A DNA stretch of 64,000 bases from Coprococcus comes ATCC 27758 (GTDB lineage Bacteria; Bacillota; Clostridia; Lachnospirales; Lachnospiraceae). The stretch lies in assembly GCF_025149785.1 (NCBI RefSeq), contig NZ_CP102277.1, forward strand, positions 744,001 to 808,000, read 5' to 3'. This document shows, piece by piece, positions 44,905-53,439 of this stretch. Below the pieces are notes generated by a model. It was not told the origin of the DNA and made no database searches. It saw nothing but the letters and a program-made list of their open reading frames with translations. The position numbers were made by a program, and so were the translations under genes. Each line of letters opens with the position of its first letter. Position 1 is the stretch's first letter.

Positions 44905-45204
44905 CAGATAGACAAAGCCTTTTTCATTTCACCAATCGTTGATATGGAAAAGGTGATTCTTGACATGATGAGATGGGCGGATATAACGGAAGAAAAGTTA
45001 CGTGAAAAACAGTTGATAACTACAGGATTTGGAGAAACATTGTCCTGGGAATATTTGTGTTATGTGCGTAATCATCCGGTCAATTGGTCGGTTCCGACTT
45101 GTATATTATATGGAGATAAAGATAATCTGACATCACAGGAGACTATCCATAAGTTTGCCAATGATGTCGATGCAGAACTAACAATAATGCAAAAGGTAAC
45201 TTAA
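44905..45204 (+). pseudogene. C-terminal fragment of an alpha/beta hydrolase
   Basis: About 100 residues resembling the second half of a small alpha/beta hydrolase: KAFFISPIVDMEKVILDMM, then the cap-like region and VPTCILYGDKDNLTS with the acid residue of the triad. The nucleophile Ser half is absent, and the end (ELTIMQKVT) lacks the usual catalytic His. An ATG at 44851 lies inside the permease gene. It is a remnant trapped between permease and regulator. Confidence 0.7.
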
Positions 45205-45230
45205 TAACAGATTTAAATTAGGAGATAGAC

Positions 45231-45845
45231 ATGGAAAGCAAAGAAAAGAACACAAAGGAAAAAATATTGGAAGAAGCTTTGAAGTTATTTGCACAGAGTG
45301 GATATATGGGAACATCCATGAATGATATTGCTTCAAAACTTGGAGTAACCAAGGCTGCATTGTATAAGCATTATAAAAGCAAGCAGGAGATATTGGACAG
45401 TATTATTGAAAAAATGAATGAATTGGATATTGAGAGAGTAAAGCAGTATGAAATGCCGGAGGGTGATCTGGAAAAGGTTACAGCCGAGTATAAAGAAACG
45501 GCATTTGATAAGATTAAGCAGTTCACAAAGGTGCAGTTTCTTCATTGGACGGAGGAAGAATTTTCAAGCTGTTTTCGTAAGATGTTGACATTGGAACAGT
45601 ACAGGGAGCCACAGATGGCACAGCTATATCAGAATTATCTTGCAAGCGGACCATTAACTTATATGGAAGCTTTGTTTTCAGGAATGCTGGGCGATGAAGG
45701 AAAAGCCAGCCAGACAGCACTTGATTTTTATGGACCTATTTTTTTGCTTTATAGCATATATGATGGAGCAGAAGACAAAAGTCAAGTGATAAAGTTACTG
45801 GAAGAGCATATGGATCATTTCTTACAGGAAATGCAGATAAGTTGA
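45231..45845 (+). CDS. TetR-family regulator of the exporter cluster
   Basis: 204 residues. The N-terminal helix-turn-helix is textbook: ILEEALKLFAQSGYMGTSMN, then DIASKLGVTKAALYKHYKSK. The remaining 140 residues form the ligand-binding core. It closes the exporter gene cluster in the same direction, so it is likely the repressor of the TTGACA promoter with paired palindromes at 42904-42953. The inducer is probably an exported compound. Confidence 0.9.
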   Translation: MESKEKNTKEKILEEALKLFAQSGYMGTSMNDIASKLGVTKAALYKHYKSKQEILDSIIEKMNELDIERVKQYEMPEGDLEKVTAEYKETAFDKIKQFTKVQFLHWTEEEFSSCFRKMLTLEQYREPQMAQLYQNYLASGPLTYMEALFSGMLGDEGKASQTALDFYGPIFLLYSIYDGAEDKSQVIKLLEEHMDHFLQEMQIS

Positions 45846-45900
45846 AAGGGTGAAACGATTTGAACGATGAATCAGAGCATCAGGAATTGGAGTAATAATC

Positions 45901-46284
45901 ATGAGAATTGAACATGTTGCACTTTATGTAAATGATTTGGAAAATACAAAAAAATTCTTTATGAAATATTTGGGAGCAAAATCAAATGCTGGATATCATA
46001 ATCAGAAAACAGGCTTTTATTCGTATTTTCTCACATTTGAGGATGGTGCACGTATTGAAATAATGAATTTACCGGAAATGGCTGATTTACCGAAGAAAAT
46101 AGTTCGTACTGGATATTCACATATAGCTTTTAGCGTAGGAAGTATAGAAATAGTGGATGCGTTGACGGCAGAATTAAAAGCGGATGGTTATGAGGTTATC
46201 AGTGGACCACGGACTACGGGTGATGGATATTACGAAAGCTGCATTGTTGCGGTTGAAGATAATCAAATTGAGATTACAGTATAA
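45901..46284 (+). CDS. VOC-family (glyoxalase-like) protein
   Basis: 127 residues with the two beta-alpha-beta repeats of the vicinal oxygen chelate fold. It starts MRIEHVALYVNDLENTKKFF and has GYSHIAFSVGS in the second half and EITV at the end. Metal ligands are consistent with H5 and the Glu residues of the fold. Members include glyoxalase I, dioxygenases and antibiotic-binding proteins; the sequence does not separate these. A weak link to the neighbouring exporter as a resistance gene is possible. Confidence 0.85.
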   Translation: MRIEHVALYVNDLENTKKFFMKYLGAKSNAGYHNQKTGFYSYFLTFEDGARIEIMNLPEMADLPKKIVRTGYSHIAFSVGSIEIVDALTAELKADGYEVISGPRTTGDGYYESCIVAVEDNQIEITV

Positions 46285-46317
46285 TTTGAAAATGCAGGTA
46301 TTTGAAAGGACAAAAAC

Positions 46318-46647
46318 ATGGCCTCAAGCAAAGAATATTTACAATTTATATTAGAGCAGTTATCTGATTTAGAAGAAATTAATTATCGTGCAATGATGGG
46401 AGAATATATCATATATTATCGTGGCAGGATTGTCGGAGGCATATATGATGACAGGTTACTTGTGAAACCGACAAAATCTGCAGTTTTTTATATGGCAACT
46501 GCGATTTATGAATTACCGTATGAAGGGGCAAAGGAGATGCTGTTAGTAGAAGATGTTGACAGTAAGGAATATTTGGCTGGACTTTTTAAAGCAATGTATG
46601 ATGAATTGCCGGTTCATAAATCAAACAACAAAATAAGGAAATTTTGA
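46318..46647 (+). CDS. TfoX N-terminal-domain protein
   Basis: 109 residues of the TfoX/Sxy N-terminal family (about YLQFILEQLSDLEEINYRAM, then GEYIIYYRGRIVGGIYDDRLLVKPT). Members in Firmicutes are small stand-alone proteins without the C-terminal competence domain; function unknown. The last seven codons (NNKIRKF, stop) lie inside a repeat also found at 58.75 kb, so the 3' end has been joined to, or borrowed from, a repeated sequence. Confidence 0.85.
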   Translation: MASSKEYLQFILEQLSDLEEINYRAMMGEYIIYYRGRIVGGIYDDRLLVKPTKSAVFYMATAIYELPYEGAKEMLLVEDVDSKEYLAGLFKAMYDELPVHKSNNKIRKF

Positions 46648-46712
46648 TAAAGCATTCACCCGGAATGGGTGAGTATTTTTGGGTTTCAGGTATTCAAATA
46701 ACCGAAAAAAAT
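46625..46712 (+). repeat. Repeat R1, copy 1 (contains a terminator)
   Basis: A segment of up to 88 bases. From 46640 on it is nearly identical to 52339-52412, with one T missing, and its first part and hairpin match 58750-58830 with a few changes. It contains a hairpin, ATTCACCC with GGGTGAGT, followed by ATTTTT, which acts as terminator of the TfoX gene. The two best copies bracket the 47.0-52.1 kb two-component/ABC module as direct repeats. Confidence 0.85.
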
Positions 46713-46822
46713 CAGGTTATTGCTGAAGCGTATAGATTCATTAGTGGAGTAATACAATATATTAAGAAGCAAAATAATAATCCAAAACATAAAAGGTACT
46801 TGAAAATTTAGTAGAAAACATA

Positions 46823-46851
46823 TTGACTTTGTGAATGAAATTGGGTAATAT
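46823..46851 (+). promoter_or_regulatory. Predicted promoter of the response-regulator operon
   Basis: TTGACT at 46823-46828 and TAATAT at 46846-46851 are 17 bases apart. Transcription would start near 46858, giving a leader of about 145 bases before the first gene. Confidence 0.65.
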
Positions 46852-46890
46852 ATGCACATAGAACAAAAACTTTCGAGGTTTTTATCAGAA

Positions 46891-46986
46891 ATGGTGCTTG
46901 CACCAAGTCTGGGTTTGAAAAAAGTCCGTTACAATATGCAGAGGTGTTATGTATATTGTAATGGGCTTTTTTGTATTATATTCTAG
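46891..46986 (+). CDS. Possible 31-residue leader peptide
   Basis: ATG 46891 opens a frame of 31 codons that ends at TAG 46984-46986, eight bases before the ribosome site of the response regulator. It starts MVLAPSLGLKKVRYN and contains several Tyr and Cys in its second half. GAGGT lies 11 bases upstream, a weak ribosome site. The frame runs through the whole terminator hairpin, so a ribosome on it could control hairpin folding. Evidence is positional only. Confidence 0.4.
   Translation: MVLAPSLGLKKVRYNMQRCYVYCNGLFCIIF
46918..46972 (+). terminator. Leader terminator hairpin (possible attenuator)
   Basis: A roughly 20-base stem, 46918-46937 with 46953-46972 (core GTTACAATAT with ATATTGTAAT), around a 15-base loop and ending in TTTTTT. 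A short upstream hairpin, GGTGC with GCACC at 46893-46904, could take part in an alternative fold. It lies between the promoter and the first gene, the usual place for transcription attenuation. Confidence 0.75.
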
Positions 46987-47004
46987 AAAAATCAGGAGGT
47001 GTGT

Positions 47005-47658
47005 ATGGTAATAGGAATTATAGAAGATGACAATTTGTTGAGAAAAGCTTTGGATACATCTTTGAAAAATCAAGGTTATACAACGATTCTTGCTGGTTCA
47101 AGAAAAGAAGCAATTAAAAATATAGATAGATCTGTAGATTTGTTGATCGTAGATATTGGATTACCGGATGGAGATGGAATAAATCTATATCAAGAGCTTC
47201 AAAAAAATGGAAGAATCCCAGCAATTTTTTTAACTGCAAAAGATGATGAAAAAGATATGTTAAAAGCATTTGATATAGGAGCAGATGATTATGTGGTCAA
47301 ACCATTTTCAATAAAAGTATTGTTAAAACGTATGGAAGTTGTTTTGAAGAGAAAATCGAATGAAAATGTTTTTGTGTGCGGGCAGGTCATCTTGCATTCG
47401 GATAGAAAACAGGTTTTTGTAGGAAAAACAGAAATATCGTTAACACTCAAAGAGTATCAGCTTTTAGAATATTTTATTATGAACCAGAACCAGGTTCTTA
47501 CAAAAGAGATGATAATGGAAAATATATGGGGAATCGATAGTGAATTCATTGATCCCAACACAATTAGCGTTATGATCAGCAGATTGAAAAAGAAATTGAA
47601 TGATTCATCGAATGTTATCAGTAATGTATTTGGAATGGGATATAGAATGGGAGAGTAG
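47005..47658 (+). CDS. OmpR-family response regulator
   Basis: 217 residues from ATG 47005, behind AGGAGG at 46994-46999. The receiver domain has acidic residues E7, D8, D9, phospho-acceptor D50 (LLIVDIGLPDG) and the conserved Lys in VVKPF. The C-terminal winged helix has LTLKEYQLLEYFI and GMGYRMG. It is followed directly by a histidine kinase and then by ABC genes, so it probably controls that transporter, which has a fitting direct-repeat site upstream. Confidence 0.93.
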   Translation: MVIGIIEDDNLLRKALDTSLKNQGYTTILAGSRKEAIKNIDRSVDLLIVDIGLPDGDGINLYQELQKNGRIPAIFLTAKDDEKDMLKAFDIGADDYVVKPFSIKVLLKRMEVVLKRKSNENVFVCGQVILHSDRKQVFVGKTEISLTLKEYQLLEYFIMNQNQVLTKEMIMENIWGIDSEFIDPNTISVMISRLKKKLNDSSNVISNVFGMGYRMGE

Positions 47659-47659
47659 C

Positions 47660-48580
47660 ATGGCTGTAGCAAGTTTTACAGTACTTTTAATAGGTTTCAT
47701 ACTCGGAGGAAGCACTGTATATTTAGTTGAAAATCATTTGAGAACAAATGAAATGAATAAAATATATAAATTGACGGAATCCTTAATAAACGGCAATGAA
47801 TTAGATGGTTCTGATATAGGGAAAGAAACGATCTATTCTAAAACGACCAATCAATTAATCCGTTTACAGGAAATATTGGAAGGAAGAAGGAAAGAGGCTG
47901 AAAAAAGTAAATATGAGATACAGAAATTAATTTCTGAGATTGCGCATCAACTAAGGACACCGCTGGCGAATATAAAAAATTATACAGAATTGCTGCAAGA
48001 GTCATTAAATGAAACTCAAGAAACATTGAATACAGAATACATAAAAGACTTGCGAACAAGTGAAGAACAATTATGTTTTTTGGTGGAGAGCTTTATAAAA
48101 ACTGCCCGATTAGAGCAGGGAATCATACAAGTTCACACTCAAAAAGAAAATCTTGTTGAAACGATTCTAAATGCGTTGGGGCAAATACAGAAAAAGGCAG
48201 AAGAGAAAGATATCTATTTTCAAGTAGAATTGCCAGAGAAAATCATTTGCGAACATGATAAAAACTGGATGTGTGAGGCCCTTTATAATGTGTTTGATAA
48301 TGCAGTCAAATATAGCAAAAGCAACAGCACGATCAATATCACAATGAAACAAACCGAAATGTTTTATAAGATTCAGATAAGAGATTATGGAATCGGGATA
48401 AGAGATGGAGAAGAAAATAAAATTTTTCAAAGATTTTATCGAAGTGAGCAGGCAAGAGGGCAGGAAGGATGCGGAATTGGTTTATACCTTTCCAGAGAGA
48501 TTGTCTTATTACAAAAAGGGATGATGAAAGCAAAACAAATGAAGCCAGGGCTGCTTATAGAAGTGAATCTTCCGGTATAG
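47660..48580 (+). CDS. Sensor histidine kinase
   Basis: 306 residues from ATG 47660, two bases after the response regulator stop. One N-terminal membrane span (ASFTVLLIGFILGGSTVYLV) is followed by a short cytoplasmic linker, the H-box EIAHQLRTPLANIKNYTELL with the phospho-accepting His near residue 95, and the ATPase with NVFDNAVKYS, DYGIGI and GCGIGLYLS. There is almost no extracellular domain, so it may sense through the FtsX-type permease encoded downstream, as in Bce-like systems. Confidence 0.9.
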   Translation: MAVASFTVLLIGFILGGSTVYLVENHLRTNEMNKIYKLTESLINGNELDGSDIGKETIYSKTTNQLIRLQEILEGRRKEAEKSKYEIQKLISEIAHQLRTPLANIKNYTELLQESLNETQETLNTEYIKDLRTSEEQLCFLVESFIKTARLEQGIIQVHTQKENLVETILNALGQIQKKAEEKDIYFQVELPEKIICEHDKNWMCEALYNVFDNAVKYSKSNSTINITMKQTEMFYKIQIRDYGIGIRDGEENKIFQRFYRSEQARGQEGCGIGLYLSREIVLLQKGMMKAKQMKPGLLIEVNLPV

Positions 48581-48596
48581 ACAGTTCATATGCAGC

Positions 48597-48630
48597 TTGT
48601 AAGAAGTTTGTAAGAGGTACCATGTATAAT
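48597..48630 (+). promoter_or_regulatory. Response-regulator direct repeat and promoter of the ABC genes
   Basis: TTGTAAGA at 48597-48604 is repeated exactly at 48608-48615, 11 bases apart, a typical OmpR-family tandem site on one face of the helix. TATAAT at 48625-48630 is a perfect -10, while the -35 position is poor and covered by the repeat. This is the pattern of a promoter that needs the activator. Confidence 0.65.
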
Positions 48631-48681
48631 AGATTATGGCTGAGTTAAAGGTAGCATTTACGAAAGGAGTTTACAGAAAAG

Positions 48682-49365
48682 ATGGATATAATCAAAGCCA
48701 TGAATCTAAAAAAATATTATACATCCGATACATATGAAGTGCGTGCCTTAGATGGTGTGTCATTAACGGTGGAAGAGGGTGAATTTATAGCGGTTGTTGG
48801 TACGTCCGGATGTGGAAAGACAACACTTATGAACATGTTGGGAGGTCTTGACATTCCGGATTTTGGAGGTGTCTGGATCAGAAATACAAGTTTAAAAGAT
48901 CTTAACAAGGAAGAAAGAACAATATTCAGAAGAAGAAATATCGGATTTGTATTCCAACAATACAATTTAATTCCTTCGCTTAGTATACGCGAAAACATAG
49001 TTCTTCCGATGCGACTTGACGGTAAGGAAATCGATATAGATTTCTTTAATGAAATTGTAGAAATACTTGGATTAAAAGATAAATTAGAACGTTTTCCATC
49101 AACACTGTCCGGTGGACAGCAACAGAGAGTTTCTATAGCACGGGCATTGTTGACGAAACCGGCAATTGTCCTGGCGGATGAACCGACCGGAAATCTGGAT
49201 TCTGTTACAAGTATGGAAGTTGTGGGATTACTAAAATCCTGTGCTGCAAGATTCCATCAGACGACATTGATCGTAACTCATCAAGAGGAAGTAGCACAGA
49301 TGGCAGACAGAGTAATACGTATGTCCGATGGGAAAATCTATACAAGAGATTGTAACGATTGTTAG
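48682..49365 (+). CDS. ABC transporter ATP-binding protein (MacB/LolD type)
   Basis: 227 residues. Walker A is GTSGCGKTTLMN, signature LSGGQQQRVSIARALL, Walker B IVLADEPTGNLDS. This class pairs with FtsX-type permeases in peptide-antibiotic resistance, lipoprotein or cell-division systems. GAAAGGAG precedes the start. It is transcribed from the direct-repeat promoter and is followed 11 bases later by its permease gene. Confidence 0.92.
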   Translation: MDIIKAMNLKKYYTSDTYEVRALDGVSLTVEEGEFIAVVGTSGCGKTTLMNMLGGLDIPDFGGVWIRNTSLKDLNKEERTIFRRRNIGFVFQQYNLIPSLSIRENIVLPMRLDGKEIDIDFFNEIVEILGLKDKLERFPSTLSGGQQQRVSIARALLTKPAIVLADEPTGNLDSVTSMEVVGLLKSCAARFHQTTLIVTHQEEVAQMADRVIRMSDGKIYTRDCNDC

Positions 49366-49376
49366 GAGGTATCATT

Positions 49377-52121
49377 ATGTTTCATAAGAACATTCCAAAT
49401 AACAATAAAGACATAATCCGATTTCTGGCTAAGAATTTTGCAGGCACAAAAAAGGTAAGAAATTCGATTTTATTTTGCTCGGTAGTAATCGGTATTGTTG
49501 CGATTACCATGGTATTCGGAATCTCTTTTGGGAAAATACAGGCAGAAGAAATAAGATTAATCAGAGAAAATGGAGCGGCTTCTTCGGGCAGAATAGAAGA
49601 TGGAACAGAAGAACAATATGCAAAATTAAAACAACTGGATTATATAAAACAAGTTGGGAAAAGTATTTTTGTAGGTGAAGCTACAGACATTTCTAAGAAT
49701 AATGAAAAAACGATATGCAACGTAGTTTGGGCTGATTCAGAAAGTTGGAACAATTTTTTGAGGCCGGCATATACCAATGTGATTGGGAATTATCCGCAGA
49801 AAAAGGAAGAAATTCTATTATCTGAGCGGGCATTGAAAAAACTTGGTATCTCTGAACCGGAACAAGGAATGGAAATAAACTTAGATGTATACAAAGGTGT
49901 GTTCGAACATTCGAAAGAAAAATTTGAACTATGTGGCTGGTATACAGACTCTGGAAATGAATTGTCAATCGGATACATTTCACATGACAAAATTAATGAG
50001 TTGAGTCTGGAAAAAGGACCTTATACGTTACTTTTCAGTCAGAGTAATCATTTAAGCAGAAGCAAAACAGAAGAAAAATTATATCAGACATTGCCGATGA
50101 AGAGTGCAGAACAGAAGATATACGTTTCTGATACAGCACAATATACTGCCGTTTCTAAATTCGCAGGTGGATATGAGATGGTGATATTAGGAACAATAGG
50201 AATTTTGTGTGGAATATATTTCCTTGTACGCAATGTCCTTTGGATATCCATGAGCGAAGATGTTCAAAATCTCGGACTGCTCCACACAATCGGAGCCACA
50301 GAAAGACAGATTACAAAAATATACCGGAAACAAATGCGATTACTCATGTTAAAAGGCTCTGCTTTGGGAAGTTTGATTTCTGCATTGGCTTTGATTTTAT
50401 TGATACCGAAAATATTAGGCTTTCATTTTTATCAGGAAATGGGAGGAAACACGATACTTTCCTTTTTCAGACCGTGGATTCTTTTGATTTCTGTTCTATT
50501 TGTAAATGGAATTCTGTGGATAGCATCGGAAGGTGTTATTAGAAAAATAACGACTCTGTCTTGCGTTGAGAGTGCCACTTATGATGGAAATAAGCTTAAC
50601 AGAAAAATAAAACATCCTGTGGAAATGGTGTTGAAACGTTCTGAAATAGGAGAAATGTTTTATATTGCATGGGGAAATATAACACGACACAAAGCACGAT
50701 TTATCATTACAAGTCTTTCTATATTTTTAGGAGTCCTGTCTTTTATTCTAATGAATGTACTTACAAATGGATGCGATTATAAGCTTCTTCTTGAAAAACG
50801 TCCTGATTTTTTGTTGGCAGGAGAGTTTAGCAAATTCGGGAAAAGCCAGGGATGTGGGGAAGAATATAAAACCAGAGAAATCGATGTTGATCCTTTACTG
50901 ACACAGGGAGACGGTGTGGAACTGTTGTATGATAATGATTATGATGAATTTTCACCAATCTCTCAAGAGTTGGAGAAAAAACTACACAAGATAGATGGTA
51001 TTGATTGGGAAAATTCAAATCTGATTGAAGGAGCTTATGTAACTACGGTTATGTCTAAGAAAGGAATTCGTCCTTATGACGAGGGGCTTTCAGATCTTAC
51101 AAATGACAATATGGTGGAAGGATTCAGTTGGGATACGGTGCAGATTTTAAATGACAATCAAATCTTGTCGCTTAAGAAATACGTTCAGGATAATCAACTC
51201 AATATTGATGTGAAATCTTTGGAAGAAGGAAATGGCGTGCTAGTCATACATGATCATATGCTGACTCCGGAACAGCAAAAACTTGCAGATGAGGCAATTG
51301 GCGAACCGGTATACTTTAAAACTTTGCTTTCAAGAGAAGATGCGATTCTTAGAAAAGAACAAAGTAATTCTGAGAATAAAGAGAAACAACAGGAAGAGGA
51401 ATTTCCTCAAAAGGAATCCGAAACATTTACTCTATGTGGTTATTTAGACAGGCAAAGTGATAATTTCCCAGAAATACATCAATCCTGGCATGGTAGAGAA
51501 GGCAGCATATATTATTTTATCAGTGAGAAAGGCTTTCAAAAGATACCAACTGAGAAAAAGATATTAGCAATGGAATTAACTGCTGATCCAGAAAAAGAAC
51601 CTTATGTGAAAACACAGATCAGCGAGCTGATATCCGAGGAAAATAAGAAACGATCCGAAATGACAGAAGTATCGATGGATGAAGGCACAGGCGAAGCAGG
51701 AGTTTTTGTTATCTGTAAATCAGACCTGATGCAACAAAAAGAAACATATATGAGAGGAAATCGAATTCTCCTAGGTGCTATAAGCATCATATTATTCATT
51801 GCGGGATTGACCAATTATTGTAACGTCGTATTTACCGGGATGTACGCTCGGAGAAAAGAATTTGATATTATGAAAAGTATCGGGATGACGGATAAACAAA
51901 TGAAATTAATGCTTTTTGGAGAAGGTAGTTATTATTTTATGTGTGTGATGGGAATGTTGTTTACTGTAGGGGTGGCAGCCTTGGTTGGAGTGAAAATTTA
52001 TATGGAAAATAAATTGTCATATTTTATATTTCATTGGCCGATTCATGTTATGGTAGGTGTAATGTTTTCTTTAATGCTTATTAATGTTATGGTTACACAT
52101 TTTATATGCAAGAAGAGATAG
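49377..52121 (+). CDS. FtsX-family ABC permease with large extracellular domains
   Basis: 914 residues from ATG 49377, behind AGGAGG; an in-frame TTG at 49359 overlaps the ATPase gene. Membrane spans are predicted near the N-terminus (SILFCSVVIGIVAITMVFGI), in the middle (two FtsX blocks near 270-380 and 440-470) and at the C-terminus (last 130 residues). Two long outside loops lie between. It resembles antimicrobial-peptide exporter or sensor permeases that act with a two-component system. The ligand is unknown. It ends the module bounded by the R1 repeats. Confidence 0.88.
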   Translation: MFHKNIPNNNKDIIRFLAKNFAGTKKVRNSILFCSVVIGIVAITMVFGISFGKIQAEEIRLIRENGAASSGRIEDGTEEQYAKLKQLDYIKQVGKSIFVGEATDISKNNEKTICNVVWADSESWNNFLRPAYTNVIGNYPQKKEEILLSERALKKLGISEPEQGMEINLDVYKGVFEHSKEKFELCGWYTDSGNELSIGYISHDKINELSLEKGPYTLLFSQSNHLSRSKTEEKLYQTLPMKSAEQKIYVSDTAQYTAVSKFAGGYEMVILGTIGILCGIYFLVRNVLWISMSEDVQNLGLLHTIGATERQITKIYRKQMRLLMLKGSALGSLISALALILLIPKILGFHFYQEMGGNTILSFFRPWILLISVLFVNGILWIASEGVIRKITTLSCVESATYDGNKLNRKIKHPVEMVLKRSEIGEMFYIAWGNITRHKARFIITSLSIFLGVLSFILMNVLTNGCDYKLLLEKRPDFLLAGEFSKFGKSQGCGEEYKTREIDVDPLLTQGDGVELLYDNDYDEFSPISQELEKKLHKIDGIDWENSNLIEGAYVTTVMSKKGIRPYDEGLSDLTNDNMVEGFSWDTVQILNDNQILSLKKYVQDNQLNIDVKSLEEGNGVLVIHDHMLTPEQQKLADEAIGEPVYFKTLLSREDAILRKEQSNSENKEKQQEEEFPQKESETFTLCGYLDRQSDNFPEIHQSWHGREGSIYYFISEKGFQKIPTEKKILAMELTADPEKEPYVKTQISELISEENKKRSEMTEVSMDEGTGEAGVFVICKSDLMQQKETYMRGNRILLGAISIILFIAGLTNYCNVVFTGMYARRKEFDIMKSIGMTDKQMKLMLFGEGSYYFMCVMGMLFTVGVAALVGVKIYMENKLSYFIFHWPIHVMVGVMFSLMLINVMVTHFICKKR

Positions 52122-52198
52122 AAGAGACATGGTGACTATTTAGGATCCATGTTAAGTTTTGAAATGAAATTCTTGTGAACTTTGCCCTGTTACAGTTG

Positions 52199-52345
52199 TT
52201 TTTTACGCTATTATCTGAAAGACATATAATATATAGGCTTGAATGGTGAAAGTGCTCATTTGGGCCTATTATTGTATGAATTCATGTGTTACAACCAGAG
52301 CAAGATCCACCCGTGTATTACAGTATTGTCATTTTGACAATTTTG
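52199..52345 (+). repeat. Repeat R2, copy 1
   Basis: About 147 bases that match 58484-58633 with only scattered changes. It contains a hairpin around GGTGAAAGTG (stem with GGCC and AATGG elements ending in TATTATTG) and a perfect palindrome ATTGTCA-TTT-TGACAAT. Changes within the hairpin largely preserve pairing. It lies after the FtsX permease gene. Confidence 0.88.
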
Positions 52346-52412
52346 ATAAAGCATTCACCCGGAATGGGTGAGTATTTTTGGGTTTTCAGGTATTCAAATA
52401 ACCGAAAAAAAT
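52339..52412 (+). repeat. Repeat R1, copy 2
   Basis: 74 bases almost identical to 46640-46712. It is fused to R2 through a short TTTTGA overlap; in the third location R2 and R1 are 116 bases apart, so this copy appears to have lost the DNA between. It is followed by ATTTTCATCAAGAAC, which also follows R1 at 58922-58936. Confidence 0.88.
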
Positions 52413-52523
52413 TTTCATCAAGAACGATCTGTCATTGGTGGCAGGCGCAACAAATTTCTTAGAGAAAATTAAGTTTTACAAATAAGGTCGCTTACAAGTG
52501 TAAAGAAAACAGAAACTTAAATA

Positions 52524-52552
52524 TTCACAAAGAGAAAAGGCTATGGTATAAT
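52524..52552 (+). promoter_or_regulatory. Strong promoter left of the integrated element
   Basis: TTCACA at 52524-52529, 17 bases, then extended TGG-TATAAT at 52547-52552. Over 44 bases (52520-52563) it matches the integrase promoter region 60666-60709 with about seven changes. It is either the original ychF promoter or the promoter of a lost integrase gene of an older element. It now faces only a 12-codon ychF stub. Confidence 0.75.
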
Positions 52553-52583
52553 ACAGAGTACTGAATTTAGATAATTATACTGA

Positions 52584-52633
52584 AAATCAAAGGATTTATA
52601 GGAGGAAATATACAAAATGAAATTAGGAATCGT
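52584..52633 (+). repeat. Left attachment site (attL) of the ychF element
   Basis: 50 bases matching 61922-61971 with two changes. It holds the ychF ribosome site (ATAGGAGG) and the first codons of ychF, after which the two sequences diverge completely. This is the signature of site-specific integration into the 5' end of a gene. Confidence 0.9.
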
Positions 52634-52655
52634 TATTACGAGACCGATTTCATAA
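52617..52655 (+). pseudogene. Truncated ychF start left behind by integration
   Basis: From ATG 52617 the frame reads MKLGIV, as in YchF, then ITRPIS and a stop. It is the duplicated gene start at the left junction and codes for only 12 residues. Confidence 0.88.
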
Positions 52656-52761
52656 ATGTCCATATAAGTTGTTAAATGCCTTTAAATGCTGATAGCTAGA
52701 GCATTTAACGGATTTCCGACTTGGATAAAACTCTATATAAATTCATGTAAGTTTTTGAAAA

Positions 52762-52782
52762 ATGGCCCACTTTGTGGCCCAT
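52762..52782. repeat. Left subterminal TGGCCCA repeats, possible integrase arm sites
   Basis: ATGGCCCAC at 52762-52770 and GTGGCCCAT at 52774-52782 lie about 130 bases inside attL. The same motif occurs twice at the right end. Confidence 0.6.
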
Positions 52783-52814
52783 TAACTTTTGATTGAAGTC
52801 CTAATATGGTAAGG

Positions 52815-52843
52815 AGAAGTGCTTGTATGAGCGCTTCTTTTTT
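52815..52843 (+). terminator. Rho-independent terminator
   Basis: AGAAGTGCT at 52815-52823 pairs with AGCGCTTCT at 52830-52838 with one G-T pair, followed by TTTTT. It would stop transcription that enters from the left promoter. Confidence 0.8.
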
Positions 52844-53439
52844 GCAAGTATTATAATAAAAATAACTGGTGATTAGGTTCCAATATGAATATGTAACTGG
52901 AATTTTAAAGGCATAGTATGTTGTACCATCTAATAAATTTTGCTTTCATTTTTGCTCATGACCATGAGACTTTTTTCACTCAAACTGCATGCTGATGATA
53001 TATTTCTAGTATCGAACAGAACGTTGTTGTATTATGATTTGCTTTTAATTGTCACGGCAGTGTTTAATGGATGCTGTGAAAGCCTAGGCTTTAAAGGATT
53101 TTTTGATGATTGACGAATAATTTACACCTTATTTATACCTTTGGAAGACCGGATCGGAATAATAGAGAAATAAAGAAATAGATAAATATAACAGGAAGCA
53201 ATTTTGTCATATTGGAAATAATTAAAATTTGCTGAACCGTGTTGATTTTATTGATTGAGTATAATAAAAGTAAGAACAGAAACTTCCATGCTTGAAGCGG
53301 TTACCAGAATTGACAAAGAAATGCAAGTTAGCCAATCCGGTAGTCCAGCATATTTTTTCATTGTCACCCGACGTTTATACAAAACATATACTTATTCCGC
53401 TTGATGCGTCATTCTTGTTCTGAAAACAGGAACAGAATC
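52844..53439. other. Gene-poor left part of the element
   Basis: About 600 AT-rich bases. A 38-codon frame at 53288-53404, beginning MLEAVTRIDKEMQVSQSG, has no ribosome site and no family I recognise. The rest shows no convincing gene. Confidence 0.5.

Noticed and set aside
46713-46811. A frame reading NQVIAEAYRFISGVIQYIKK after R1 copy 1
   Set aside because: It has no start codon or ribosome site of its own and no family I can name; it may be debris, but there is too little to call a pseudogene.
52339-52412. R1/R2 repeats as a CRISPR array
   Set aside because: There are only two or three copies kilobases apart with no regular spacers and no cas genes.
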